Of a DNA stretch of 64,000 nucleotides, positions 22,976-35,881 are shown piece after piece. Each line of letters begins with the position of its first letter. Position 1 is the first letter of the stretch. The notes beneath the pieces are model-generated. The model searched no databases, was not told where the DNA came from, and saw only the letters and a list, made by a program, of their open reading frames with translations. The stretch spans positions 21,069-85,068 of the forward strand of contig JAKUCV010001424.1 in assembly GCA_028386065.3 (NCBI GenBank), written 5' to 3'. Position numbers and translations under genes: made by a program. This stretch comes from Turnera subulata (Eukaryota > Streptophyta > Magnoliopsida > Malpighiales > Passifloraceae).

Positions 22976-23375
22976 ACCTTAGCTTACTGCATTCCCCTTA
23001 GGTTTCGAGTCCTGGTGGGAGCGTGTATATAGAAATTGTGCTATTGATAGTGGTCCCACCTCACAAGAATAACACATCGGACTACAGAAAGAGATTAATT
23101 TGGTAGTCGATTGGAATACTCTTCTGGTATTAAAAAAAGAAAAACATATTTTGTGAGGGAGAGGGAGAGAGGAAGAGTGGATTAAAACTGATCTTTTAAG
23201 AAGCTGAAATCTTGAAGCCCACTTACTTTAATACCACAGCCCAGTTCTGCTAGGCCATCATCCCATGCTCAAGCCCAAACGTAAACAACCGTATACACTA
23301 TAATAGGAAAACAATCCGAAAAAGAAATTCCACATCACCAAAGAAGAGAACAAAAACAGGAAGAGCTGCGACAGC

Positions 23376-25444
23376 ATGGTTTCGTTGAACTTCCCGTTCT
23401 CGTTTCCTCAGCCCAATCACCGGCCAAAGAGCATCCCCAATGACACCAAATCCCACCCATTCTCCGGCATCGCCGCCATGGCCGGTGCTGTTGCCTCCGG
23501 AGTCGCGGCATTTGCCGGAATATCACCGACCCAGAACCGTAAAGGATTCCTCCACGAGGGGCTGAACTGGGTCATTCCCGGCCACCCGCCATCACTCCCC
23601 TGGTGTTCAGTCTCCCTAGCCAACGACAGTTCAGGTTCCGTCGCCGATCCAAAGAGCGGCGTGTCGTTCCCCGCGGTTGTTTCCGAGTCTCAGAAGCTCT
23701 TGGGGATCGGGGTGCGTAGGAAGAACATCTTGGGACTTAAGAGCATCGATGTCTACGCATTTGGTAATTTTTCTTCTTCTTTTTTTTTTTTTTCTTACAC
23801 GCAAACTAAAAGCTTTACTCTTTTGTCAAATTCCCAGTTACAGTTTCATTAATAATTTACGAGTTTGTCTTTATTGAGGTTGTTTTGTGTTACCAATCTG
23901 GTGAATCGTCTTTGGGACAGGTGTGTATGCTGATGGTGAGGAAGTGAAGAGAGTTTTAGGTGACAAATATGGGAAGTTGTCAGCTTCTGAACTGAAAGTA
24001 AACAAGGAGTTTAAAGATGATCTCATGGGGGGTGATGTTCGTATGACGGTTAGACTTCAGATAATCTATGGTAGGCTAAGTATTGCCTCTGTCCGATCTG
24101 CTTTCGAAGACTCCATAGGAAGCAGACTGCAAAAATTCGGGGGCCCAGGCAACAAGGATCTACTTCAAAGGTTACCTTTTTTTCTTGTCCTTAATATGAT
24201 TGGCTTATCACATGGGGCTGTTGCTAGAACTTTGATGGGAAAGTATGAATATTTAGACGCTCAGTAATAGCAGGAATATGATAGGGTGTTATTACAGATG
24301 GTGGGTGTTAATGCTGTTATCTCTCTGGTTTTCACACATTTTTCAGAAAGGCCTTTGTTTGTTCATTAGTTTGGATGAGAGCATTTTATGCATCGGCGGT
24401 TGATTCGGGATTCAGCTGGTTGCCCTGTTTCTACTGCTTAAGTTTCAGAATGGTGCACCCCTTTGTGCATTTTTGTTCCCTAATGACCTATTGGATGTTT
24501 ATTTGCAGTTTTACTTCCCTGTTCAAGGATGAATATAAAATACCGCGGGGTTCTGTGATTAGTCTCTCAAAGAAGCAAGACCATTTACTTTGCACAACTA
24601 GTAAGGCCCTGTTACTTCTGTCTTGTAGTCTTTGTTAAAGTTTCAGAGTTATTTTGGAACCGATTGATTATCTTCCTTTGCTTTAGATTCTTGCTTATAT
24701 TGTTTGATCATGTAAATACTATGATTTTTAAGTTCTGTTATAACCACTAAGATAATTCTCTGCAAGAGCGGAGGAATTGGAATCACCTTCTTGAAGTTGT
24801 GATGTTGAAGGCCCCAAATGATGTGGCAATAACATTGGCATGGTCCACGTCAGCACAACCGTAGTTTGGCATAGGCCACATTGCCGCCACATCTTTTGGT
24901 GTCGTAGTCCCATACCCCGGTTTAATGACTTTGAATTATTCTTTTAATATAGGACTTCTAGATAAACAAACTTAACAGAATAGTTTAAATTTGAATTGAA
25001 TAATGTTTTATCTACTTGTAGAAAATGGAAGGGATCAAAGTGTAACGTTGTAGTTTCTTTTTTTTTATGTATATCTCTCATGAGAAAGCTTCTCATATTT
25101 AGACGAAGCTTATTGCATCTTGGTGAAAATTTAGATTTTTTATGCAAATAAAACTCTTTTGAACCAGACTGCAATATCAAACTACACAGGATGCCAAGTC
25201 TTTATGGCCAAATGAATCATAGCTTTTGAGTATGTGTATCTGTCTTGTATCCTCAAAATATTACATAATTTTCACCAAATTTCATTGGCATTGAATTTCC
25301 TCAGTTGACGGGAAGGAGGTGGGATGTGTCCAGAGCAAACTCCTCTGTAAGTCGATTTTGGATTTATATATTGGCGAGGATCCATTTGACAAACGGGCAA
25401 AGGAAGAAATTGAGAGCAAGATAGTATCACTTCTTCAAGATTAG
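23376..25444 (+). CDS. FAP1: Plastid fatty-acid-binding protein 1-like (CHI-fold)
   Basis: Four exons: 23376-23763, 23921-24170, 24509-24600 and 25305-25444. All introns are GT-AG and phases agree (870 nt, 289 residues plus stop). The N-terminal ~85 residues are rich in Ser, Pro and Ala with few acidic residues, consistent with a chloroplast transit peptide. The remainder is the chalcone-isomerase-like fold: GLKSIDVYAFGVYADG across the first junction, FKDDLMGGDVRMTVRLQIIYGRL, SFTSLFKDEYKIPRGSVI, and a C-terminal CVQSKLLCKSILDLYIGEDPFD helix. FAP-type (type III) CHI proteins bind fatty acids in the plastid stroma rather than isomerising chalcones. Length is close to the ~280 residues of Arabidopsis FAP1. 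The assignment to FAP1 rather than FAP2/FAP3 rests on sequence feel and on the neighbouring RRF and patatin genes, as around At3g63170. The next in-frame features upstream give no better start. Confidence 0.93.
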
Positions 25445-26695
25445 GGGAGAAATAGTGTGTAGATTACTGTAATATGCCTGACGGCAACTAGATGTTACTT
25501 TCATGATATTTAGCTGGTTGAACTGGTATGTTCCCCTTTCCGAAGCGAATGATATCAGGAATTTGGCCAAAGTTTTTTTTTCCCCGCAAAATATGCGGAA
25601 ATATTCCCTTTTTTTATTGATCCTTCTAGTTAACTAGACTTGCGATTTGACATGCTTTATGTAGCGTCTCCTTGTTTTCACTCTTTGAGTGTTTTTCTTA
25701 TTTGTTTTATGTTACAACTTACAACTCTTCTTACTCGAGTTCCTCAAGTTACCTCCCGGTGAGGCAGCCCTCGACCCCTGGGGTGCGCACTGCGTCCTGT
25801 TAAGTTGAATTTTCGGGGGGTGAGATTTAGTCAAAAATTGTCAATATAAGATTTTGAAATATTGTACAGTAGCGCCTCAGTCAACTGAATATGGGGCAGA
25901 ACGGCCCACGACTATTTGCAAGTCAGAATGCCCCAAAACGATCATTGTCTCCTTGCCGATGCCCCCTTCTCTTCCACATTATTGTCAATGAATGAACTAG
26001 TGCTTCACTTCATTTCCAACTTATTGTCTATAAAAAAGATTTTGACTTTGAAAGAGGAAGAATACGAATCTGGGAAAATGAAGGGTGGCATCAAATAGCA
26101 AAGAAGAAAGCAAAAGCAGAAAGCTCAGTTCGCTTACACCCGAACTATCATAAACATTTGCTTGCTTCATTTTCTTTTTTTTTTTTTTCACTTCAAGTGC
26201 ACGTCGTGGCTTATTTAAAATGCTGACGCATTGAAACGAGTCAATACTCGCATTTGTGTCTCACAGAGCTAAGACTGGGTTGCACTTGCAAGCCTAAGTT
26301 GCCGGCAAAGCGTGGACATCATTGTCCTTTTCCAAAGTCTTGTAGCACATCAAATTAGAATAGAGACAATGAATATAGCGAACGGCACACCATCAGATGG
26401 ATAAAGAATCTCTTAAAGGATGGAGAGTCCCATCAGATGAGGGAATGTGGAATGGGGCAACCATTTCCATCATTTCAATTTTCTTTAAAACATTGCTTTG
26501 ACAAACACCGATGGCACCACAATATACTAATAAAAGCTGTACAAATGCCTTTCAAGATGATAATATAGACAGTCTTTCATCCTTCGTTTCAAAATTCAAT
26601 ATCCATCAGGCATTGAGCTAACTCCAAGATACTTATCTGGACAGGTATGGACACTCTGAAGCTACGTTTCCCCCAAAAACATTCATGCACATTCA
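25445..26695. other. Convergent 3' flanks of FAP1-like and RRF genes
   Basis: This 1.25-kb interval should hold both 3' UTRs and terminators. The frame at 25916-26098 resembles no known protein. Arabidopsis has a TIC-like (TKL) gene between the corresponding loci; no trace is seen here. Confidence 0.5.
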
Positions 26696-29600
26696 TTAAA
26701 TCTTCAGCAACTCCTGAAAGACAAAGATTGAGGTCACTATGTGCCACCCGTATTACAATGCATAACCTGACAGATTCAGAATCTCATGCCAATCCAGCAG
26801 ACACTTAATAATTTCCAAGACTCTTTTGCACGTTCTTTTCATTCTTTGGCTTCAGATGGATAGGCAAGCGTGGATTCTGTTTTTTACTCAACTTGGTACC
26901 TTTCAACTAATTTTTCAAGCATGCAAAACCAACGCAAAAATCAATTAACATGAGAACAAATGATCAAACAAGTTACACTTGTCCATAAGTTGAGAGCACC
27001 AAGTTTATCTCGTACAGAGTTTGGCCACCGATCCAATTCCACTAGATAGCCAGTAATTCATATAGGAATAACAACCACATGAAACAAGCTAAAGCAAACA
27101 TATATTCCTACCAAAAAGTTGATCGCTTGTTATGCTAGTACTTTGATTAACAAGATAGATACCTTTTCTTTTTGTTTGTACATAGCATCAATCTTCTTAA
27201 CATATTCATCTGTAAGCTTCTGCAGAAAACCATGACGTTAGCTTTGAGTGATTAAAAGAGAGCAGAGTCGCGGACTCCTAACTCAATTTCTATTGGCAAT
27301 AGAGAAAATGAAAAGAAATATCACTGGGGAGATACAAAAGGGAACAAGACGAAAATGAGAATTTAAATAGAGGACTAGTAACTACCAATGATTAACTACA
27401 AAAACAAGTATGATTGCTACTACCAAACTACCTTACATAGAAAACAGCAAAGAACTTTCCTGCATGAATCAGCTTCAACACAACACTTTTAGGGAACGTT
27501 TGTATGGATATGCGTTCATATAACATGTGAGAGTACTAAAGGGCAGTTATCCATATTACTGAAGCCAAAAATTGCATTAAACAACCAACTAGCACATGTC
27601 AACACCCAAAATTTCTAAAGAACTTTTTTTGAAGAAAAGTTGAGAATGTGAAGCTCAATTAACCTGCCTGAATATCCCTGAATGAATAATTGTACTTTTC
27701 AAGTCTATAATCATTTGAGTCATGTAGCCGAAGCAATCTATTAAATGTCCACAGCTAATTAACATAAAACAAATTGCATGCCTTACAATTGTAGATAAAG
27801 CAAAGCATACCGTGGTTACTAGAACAAATACAAAACTCAACTCAACTAACTGATAACATAACCTTAACTATTCAATTACCTGCATATCACTTGACAAGTC
27901 CTTCACATTGTCTTCTGAAAGTTTCTTCTCCTAAAGATAGAAGGCACATAAATTTTGAGAAAAAAGACCCCCGGCAGTAAAGAAACAAGAATGGTTATTC
28001 TCCATTCAAACCTTTTTCAGTTTGTCATACGTTTTAAGTGCATCTCTTCTGACATTCCTCACGGCAACCTATAGACAAAGGCCAGGAAAGCGCATTTGAG
28101 CAGTAAAGGTCGATGGTTTCAATGTAGTCCATTAATGAACATGCAAATCTATAATGCTGTGCTAAAAGTTACAACTATCTAATGTGGCAATGGAGGAGAT
28201 CATGTGATGATATCATCTCTGTTTTCACATAAGTTCCAAGAAAACTGCAAGTAAGAAGCACAATATTCAACATTTACAAGAAAAAAATCAAACCAGAATA
28301 TCCAATTATAAAGAAAACAATTGAGAGACAATGATAATGACCTCATAAAGAAAACAATCCACTATTCAGAAATCCAAAATTTACCTTTCCTTCTTCAGCC
28401 TGTTTGGCTACCAGCTTTGCTAATTCCTGGAAGGGGAAAAAAAAGACCAAGTAACTTCACTGACAAGTACAGCACTCGGTGCAACTTAAACTAATTTTTG
28501 AAGCCTACTTCAAAATTCATCTCATACTATAAGACACATAGCATTGTGCCACATCCTAAATTAATGCCTTCCCAGGGACAATGTTAATCTTCAGGTACAT
28601 GCATGAAAATGCACCAAAAGACAATACAAAACATCAAATGATTTATGACTCTATTTTTTAGATAGAGCTTTTCAATGGCCAAAATGAAACAGAAACAGAA
28701 GGCAGAACTTTTCAAATAAGGAAAGACGTTACCAGGTTATGACTAAATGGTAATTTCCCAAGAATTAAATCATGCTCTGATCAAGGGAATTCCCCCCAAA
28801 AAAATTCTATATTGATTTGAACTGCCTTTAAATGACTGGTGGCGGAGACTGGGATAAAGAAATCTCAGGACAGAAAAGTGAGATTTAGAGCTCTAACAAG
28901 CAAGGCCCTGTGAACCAGGCTGTCAATTAATCCCACAAGTGTAGACAGTATATGGAAAAATTGAGAACAGTATCTGCAACCAAGATTCATAACCAAAACT
29001 TTGATGAACCACCGAACTTAATTTTACGGTAACATGCATAAGATAAAAATCTGCTTGGTTTATACAAGTGATGATAATAAAGGTACCACTTGTTGCACAG
29101 GGACCAACTTGAGGGAAATGAGAATGACCTTTCTTTTATCAGACGTCAATTGAGGAACGGACAAGCGTATCGTTTCTCCATCATTACTAGGAGGCAAATC
29201 AAGATTGGAGCTGACAATAGCCTTCTCTATTAGCTTGAGGCTGACAAACATGATTTGTCAAAAGTGACATAAATCAGAAACCAAATAGAATATGAATAAA
29301 AAATTCTTCATAACATACTGGTTGCACATGATATTGAAGTTCATAAAGGTTGGGAAGCATGTAAGCCACTTATATGGAAGCATGACCATACGCTCAGCAA
29401 CGATTCCTGTTGTGCAAAGCACATTTGTACATTGTGCCCATTGTCAAAAGAAATTTTCTATGAAGTCTAGCTTCTAACCCCCTTTCAATTACCTTGCGGC
29501 TATCTTTCAGCATGCAAATCAGCATACTTTCATTCAGGAATTTTATTTTATACTAGAAAGAGAAAAGAAAGAGCCAGCTAATTCATAAGAGTTCTGAAAT

Positions 29601-30947
29601 TATTAATTGTTCTTGAGTTTGCGGTATACCTGGACTTGTCATACGGCTGAATCAAGAGAGAACTTGCATCTGGAGTACTGATTTGAGCCAAGCTCTTCAA
29701 GCTGACTGGTGTTCCATAATATTCCACCTGAATGGATATTCTCAGTGGTCTATGTAGAGATTATTTTAACAAATGCTAATAACCAGAACAGTTTAGAATC
29801 TAAACACAGTTGTAGCAAAGTGATTTCAAGAATGAAATCCAACAGACTTCAACTTTCACATCGATGCCCAAAAGGACATAAATGAATGATTGCAGTCAAA
29901 CACAACCTCAGAACCTTGTTCCATTGGCTATACAGCACACCAGTTCTACGAGGCCAACAAATGAGGCTAATATCAAGCATTTTTACTGAATGCCCCTCTA
30001 AATTATCAAACCATCACAAAATAGTTCCAACTTCCACGTGCTAAAGACTCCATAAGCAATCACTCATAGTTATATATTCTATGCCAAGGTTCACAGCTGA
30101 AGCAGGTTTGCCCTATAAATTGGTGAGGTACCAAAGCACTTGCAGCTTTTGTGGAGAACAAAAAATGCAGTAAGACAACACACTTAGACAAGCATCCATA
30201 CCTGAATCTTATCAAGAATGGCTGGATTGGCTCTATCCGTCCTCACCGAATTAAACGCGGATCGAACAGAGTCAAGAGTCTTCTCCATCTTCGATTTCTA
30301 ATAATAAAACCACCAACAACACTCACATTATTCACCAAAACAAACACATCAACAAGGCATTAAACTAGAAAGGCCCTAAAATCAAACTATCAAGTCGGCT
30401 CACAGCATTTGTCTCCACAGCAGCTTTCTCCGCTTGGATCTCTTCGGTGGTAGCATATCTCCTGAAATCACCACACAACTATTTCAAACCGAAATCACAG
30501 CCCAATCTGTTAAAAACAACGGTAACAAAAAAAAAAAAAAAAAGTGTACCAACGGAAACGAAACGAGTGAAGTTTCACTTCACTTGCCTCCATTTCAAGA
30601 GCTCTTTCACAACAACAGACTTGCCGGGAAGTTTCGCGGAGCCGTTAGATAAACCGGAACAGAGGACTCGGTGACCGTTACAACGGACTCTGGCGCGGTG
30701 AGGTCCCCTGTGAAGCGAACCTGTAAAATTTAAAAAAGTAGCTTCGCGTTATAATGCTTGCAAGGGGAGACTAAATGCCCCAGCATTTGCTCATAAATTA
30801 CAGAAAAAAAAAAACAAACAAACAAACAAAGATAACTGAGAGAGAGGCGGGGGTTAGAGTACCTGGGAGGGAGAGGAGGGTTTTGGGAGAGTTGGGGTTG
30901 GGTTGCAACAAAGACCGGCCCGGTCCCGGCGAGAATGGGGTTGCCAT
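26696..30947 (-). CDS. RRF: Ribosome recycling factor, chloroplastic
   Basis: Eleven exons (minus strand): 30947-30863, 30720-30588, 30461-30404, 30297-30202, 29727-29630, 29240-29129, 28426-28385, 28068-28012, 27930-27880, 27219-27163 and 26713-26696. They total 807 nt, 268 residues plus stop. All phases agree. Exon 1 and most of exon 2 (about residues 1-70) are Ser/Arg/Pro-rich, fitting a plastid transit peptide. The mature part is a full [16 protein letters not shown] (residues ~112-124), [15 protein letters not shown] (from 125, start of domain II), [32 protein letters not shown] (from 209) and [23 protein letters not shown] at the C-terminus (split over the last two exons). RRF works with EF-G to split post-termination ribosomes, here in plastids. 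Intron 2 (30587-30462) has a GC donor in AG|GCAAGT context; using the nearby GT would break the frame. All other donors are GT. Confidence 0.96.
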
Positions 30948-33900
30948 CGGATGGGAACCAAGAGTGTGTGAAGGCAGAGGTTTTGTTTTTTTTTTGGGGA
31001 TAGTAGGAGAATGGGGTCTTGGCTTTATGTGTTACTAGCTACGAAAAGCGGGTGAGGAAGGAGGAATATTGTGGATAAGAACTGGCATGTCCATTCCCAG
31101 GAAAATTTGTATTTATGAAACTACTAGAAAATTGTGAAAATGGAGAAAAAAGAAACGAGAAATTCTGATTTGGTTGCGGGCTGGAGTTTAGATGGGCTTA
31201 GCATACCAATGAAGAAGTGGGCTAGATCCTCTTACCAGGGTGACAGGTTCATTTCATTTCAAGTGTAGCTTATATGTAGATTTCTATAACTATAAAAGCC
31301 GGCCGGTAGCCCAATAATAAACAGACCCGTTCAGGTTCGAGTTTAAAGTTAAGAATTCAAATATTTTAAAGCCACACCCACACCAATGCATGGATTAGGC
31401 TTTTTTTTGTTGAAACCGGGAAGAAAAATATACGTGAGCTTGGTACATGGTTAGAAATCGGTAGCTCAGGTCGACTTATATCTTAAGCAAGAGGCATATC
31501 AATCATAGTACAACTAATACATGAAAAGGGATCCGAATCCCAGACAAAATAGACAGACTAATACATGCATGGATTAGGCTTTACCATCGGGCAGGCTCCT
31601 CCCTATATATAAAATTAGTTGCATATCGTAAAAGCAATTCAAACTCGTTTCTCTTCCTGGGTTCATTTTTCATTGACTCAGTGTAGTCGTTAGTTAAGTT
31701 GCTTTCCTTACTAAAAATCTGTAACTCGGTTTGCTCCTTCTGTGATCACGGGTTACAGTTAAAAAGGTTTGTTAGTCCAATTAGATATACATTCGAAATT
31801 CAAGGTAACAATTAGCTGTGGCCTACGTACAATTTCACCATTTTGGCGCCAACAAGTTGACATTTCAGTTTTGCAGATCATTTATGCACCTGCTCAGTTT
31901 TACAGTTGGATTTTACAATCTGAATTTAAGGCGGTGAGCAGTAATGTCTTTGCCTTATGTTTTTTCATGGACGCCTTGTGATAAGACAGGGTGCGTCTTG
32001 TACGTAGTGGACATACACTAGGGCTAGATATTATAGCCAAAGGGCACAATGTTATGAATGGAAAAAAGCCTGTTGGGCAGTCTGTTTTTCTAATTCAAGC
32101 ATCCTCGGGTATTATTGGTATATGGTAACAGTGTTAATACGAAAGACAAAACATGTCATCCTACTGGCATCATCACATGAATGTTTTTCATTTTTTTCGG
32201 TGGAAATCATCACATGAATGTTACACCCCCAGAGTAAAAAAGAAGTTTTCTCACTGATCCAGCTGGTTAAAATAAGGGCCCAAAATATCAAGTGTAGATA
32301 TGCATTCCAATTTTGGCAACGAAGAACTGAGCTGGCTAACACTATAGTATGTGGCCCGGTAAAGGCTGATGGTAAGATGTTAGAGCAATAAATGAGAGCA
32401 GACACGGAGGACAGTTTGGTGGACTAGTTCAATTCAGAGTTCTTTCTTAGGGTTCAAAAAATAAATTCAGGGTTTGTAATCAATCTCCTGTGTTAGACAT
32501 TCGATCAATGAATAAACAACTGACTGGGCCAATTAGTGGAAGAAGATTGCTAGGGACGGAAGGGAGTAGTAGAAGCACAGCTAAACCCAAAAACCATTCC
32601 TCAATTGCTTACAAGGGAAGATTGAATTGGCATGGTCGCATCCATATACATCCCCGTCTTGAATATCGTATTCGAATCTGCTTGGTAGTACTTGGCAACA
32701 AACACTTTCATCTGTGTTGACCTCCATGATATTTGTGCCACTAGCAGTCCCAACTACACTTCGTTTCGTTTCTGGTGTGTGTGAGGAACCTTTCAAACAA
32801 ACAACAACAGCAAAAGTAACACACAAAAAAGTAACAGTGGCAGATGCCGCTATATGTTTTAATCTCCTTTTTGCCAGAATGAAATGCAAAATAAATATTA
32901 GTATAATATATTTTGGTCGACGGACACTCGGAACTAGATCTGATGTTCATTGCTTTTAACGCTACTACCAATTTTGGGAGCAAGTATCCTCTCTCTTAGA
33001 AGTAACTTTTTGCAAGCTCTCCTCCTGTGCCTGGCTCATTCATTCGGCGATACCAAAATTTTTGGACATGTATGAACTTGTGAGAGCCTAGGTAGCCCAA
33101 TTTTAGTCATTTTTCTCCTACCACTCCACAAGTACAGCCTCAGTTTCATTATTGATAATGGCAATGCAATAACTTAAGCAAACTGTTTACCCAATTTGTC
33201 CCTCTGGATGAAATATTACACTTTCCATTCTATTATATAGTAGCCATACTCCATTTCAGCATCACAAACCTGTTTTTGGATTGCTTTTCTTTCTTCCTCT
33301 TCGTCTTTTCTCCCCCCACACCAACGTAGTCACATCCAACGATCCATCATACGCATAACTGGTGGTAGTAGGTAAGAAGAAAATAGGAAATTTGTTTGAC
33401 CAAGTGTTAATAAATTAAAGTAATAATAAAAAATAAAAATAAGGAAACAGTTAACAGCGAGAGCGAAGCCGTTAAAAAAGCCGTGGATGGCGCTTCCTCC
33501 TAGTAACCTCGATACTAACACGAGAAGTTGCACGTGCAAAGACAGTCAATACACGTAAGACTCTCACTACAAAAAAAAAAAAGTCAAAAACTACCCGATA
33601 AAAAACGAGTAACTAAAAGGCTTTTTCCTGGGGAAGAAAAAAGAAAAAAACAAGAGCAATAACTCTGGTGTTATATAATATAACACCATACCATAACCAC
33701 CACCCTGTGTCTATTATCTATCACGTCCATCCACTCCCGGTTTTATCTCTCTCCCCTACTCAGAGCCCACAGAGAGTAACTGAGACCAAAGTCACGCACA
33801 AACACACTTACTCTCCACTTCCACAAAACCAGTACAAAGATTTTGCTTAGAGTAAAGAAGAGCGTGCATTTTTGCCAGGCATTAATGTCCCTCACCACCA

Positions 33901-34037
33901 AAACGTGAGTACTTCCTCTCCTTTTCTTTGCCAATTCCAGGGTTAGGAGAAAAAGAATAACCTTCATAGAAAGCTAAACATATTACATATATACTCACAG
34001 TTACAGAGTATAGAGGAGAAGAGTGAGTGTGTGTGAT
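30948..34037. other. Intergenic region between divergent RRF and patatin genes
   Basis: This holds the two divergent promoters and no recognised gene. A 102-codon minus-strand frame at 32581-32889 has a hydrophobic N-terminal stretch but matches no family I know and has a low-quality composition. A TATA-like ttatataatataac near 33671 lies about 360 bp upstream of the patatin start. A second candidate was not found. Confidence 0.4.
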
Positions 34038-35506
34038 ATGGACTTGAGTAAGGTGACGCTAGAGATTTTCTCGAAACTGGAGCAGCAATGGCTCTCCCAC
34101 TGCGAAAATATCGCGAAGAAGACTCGAGTTCTCAGCATTGACGGCGGAGGCACCACCGGCATTGTCTCTGGCGCCGCCCTCATCCACCTCGAGGACCAGA
34201 TCCGCCTCAAAATCGGCGATCCTAACGCGCGCATTGCCGATTTCTTCGACATTATCGCCGGTACAGGCATCGGCGCTCTCCTCGCCGCCATGCTCACCGC
34301 TGACGACGGCTCCGGGCGCCCGCTCTACTCTGCGAGAGACGCCGTCGCGTTCGTCGCGAACAAAAACTCCGAGCTCTTCCGCTGCGGGGGCGGATTCCTC
34401 CTGCGCCGCCGCAGGAGGTTCTCCGGCACCAGCATGGAGAAGGCTTTGAAGGAAGCGTTCAAGAGAGACGACGGGAAGGTGTTGACCTTGAAGGACACGT
34501 GCAAGCCTCTCCTGGTTCCCTGCTTCGACCTCAGGAGCTCCGCTCCTTTCGTTTTCTCCCGTGCCGACGCGTCCGAGTCACCGAGTTTCGACTTCGAGTT
34601 ATGGAAAGTCTGCCGCGCCACTTCGGCCACTCCCGGCCTCTTCAAGCCGTTTAACTTGACTTCCACCGACGGAAAGACCTCGTGCTGCGCCATTGACGGC
34701 GGACTCGTCATGAACAACCCCACGGCGGCGGCGGTTACGCACGTGCTTCATAACAAGCGAGATTTCCCCACGGTTAACAGCGTGGAGGATCTGTTGGTCC
34801 TGTCGTTAGGTAACGGTCAGTTGAGTGGAGGATCGCCTGGCGGGAGGAAACTCCGTCATAGCGGAGAGTGCTCTACATCTTCTGTTGTGGACATTGTTCT
34901 TGACGGCGTCTCGGAGAACGTTGATCAAATGTTGGGTAACGCATTCTGTTGGAACCGCACAGATTACGTGAGAATCCAGGTATTTTCCGTTTCGCACTTT
35001 GGCTTCGATTTTTGAGGTCTACTCGTTTTGATACTAAGCTCTCCTGAAATGTTTTTCCTTGTAAAAATATTTTTTTACACTAAGATTCCCATTTTCGATG
35101 GTAGTTTTTCTTGGTTTTGCCATTCCACTACCGGAAGGCCAATGTTATCTTCGGTTTTTGCCAAAACATTGTCGTTTGTTTGACTTTGTGGGTGAATTTT
35201 TTTTTAAGTATTTTCTTCGGTTTTCCCTACACGTATAGAAGTACAGTTTTTATGTGTCGGTTTATAGTAATTAACGGCGCCAAACATGTGCAGGGAAACG
35301 GAATAGTGGGGCCAAGGACGGAAGAGGATGTGCTGGAGGAGAGAGGGGTGGAGTCATTGCCGTTTGGCGGGAAGCGGTTGTTGACGGAGACTAACGGACA
35401 AAGGATAGAGAGCTTCGTGCAACGCCTTGTCGCTTCAGGGAAGAGTAGCCTGCCTCCCAGTCCTTGCAAGGATTCAGTCGTTAGCCCTCTTGTTAACGGT
35501 CGTTAG
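34038..35506 (+). CDS. PLP9: Patatin-related phospholipase, group III (PLP9-like)
   Basis: Two exons, 34038-34979 and 35294-35506, with a 314-bp GT-AG intron in phase 0. They encode 384 residues, the same length I recall for Arabidopsis PLP9/pPLAIII-delta. The start MDLSKVTLEIFSKLEQQWL matches the family. The patatin domain begins with the oxyanion-hole glycine loop IDGGGTTG (residues 34-41). The position of the nucleophile motif GXSXG reads GTGIG (75-79), with Gly77 in place of Ser, a known trait of group III. The AIDGGLVMNNPTA segment carries the DGG of the Ser-Asp dyad. Family members are reported to act on phospholipids and galactolipids and to influence cell elongation and wall mechanics. 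Exon 1 is strongly GC-biased at third positions compared with the flanks. The C-terminus SGKSSLPPSPCKD is typical of this clade. Confidence 0.95.
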
Positions 35507-35881
35507 CTAGTTTTTGTGGCCCTACCCCTTTGGTATTACTTTTTCTTAACCCCTCATCTGACAATGCAGCTGTGGGTTCGCTTCACTAGTTAACTTTCTC
35601 TGTTTCGAGTTAAATATTAGTGCCTGAATCCTAATAATAATCTTGTTCAGCTTAGAGTTTCTCTTTTGATCTACCTAGTGCCTATGGGTTTCGTTGCGCT
35701 GCATTGGTGGTGTAGAAGTCCTTTGATCTAACCGTGAACCGATGACTGTTTTTTTTTTTTAATTTTTTTACCATTTACGTATGCTATTGTTGCGTATAAA
35801 GAGGCAAATCTGTTTCGAACAGTACTACATGGCATTGCAAGCCACTCCTGTCCCTGCGGATTTCTTCAGATGCATTATAGC

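Noticed and set aside
22981..23030. B-box-like ggtttcgagtcc, possible second SINE or tRNA
   Set aside because: There is an extra base in the B box, no convincing A box at the right distance, and no TSD or tail.
23335..23623. Minus-strand frames over FAP1 exon 1
   Set aside because: Shadows of the GC-rich first exon of the plus-strand gene.
32581..32889. 102-codon minus-strand frame with hydrophobic N-terminus
   Set aside because: Composition is non-coding-like and no promoter, splice or homology support was found.
34023..34037. Upstream in-frame GTG start for the patatin gene
   Set aside because: Plant translation would use the ATG at 34038, which matches the known N-terminus of the family.
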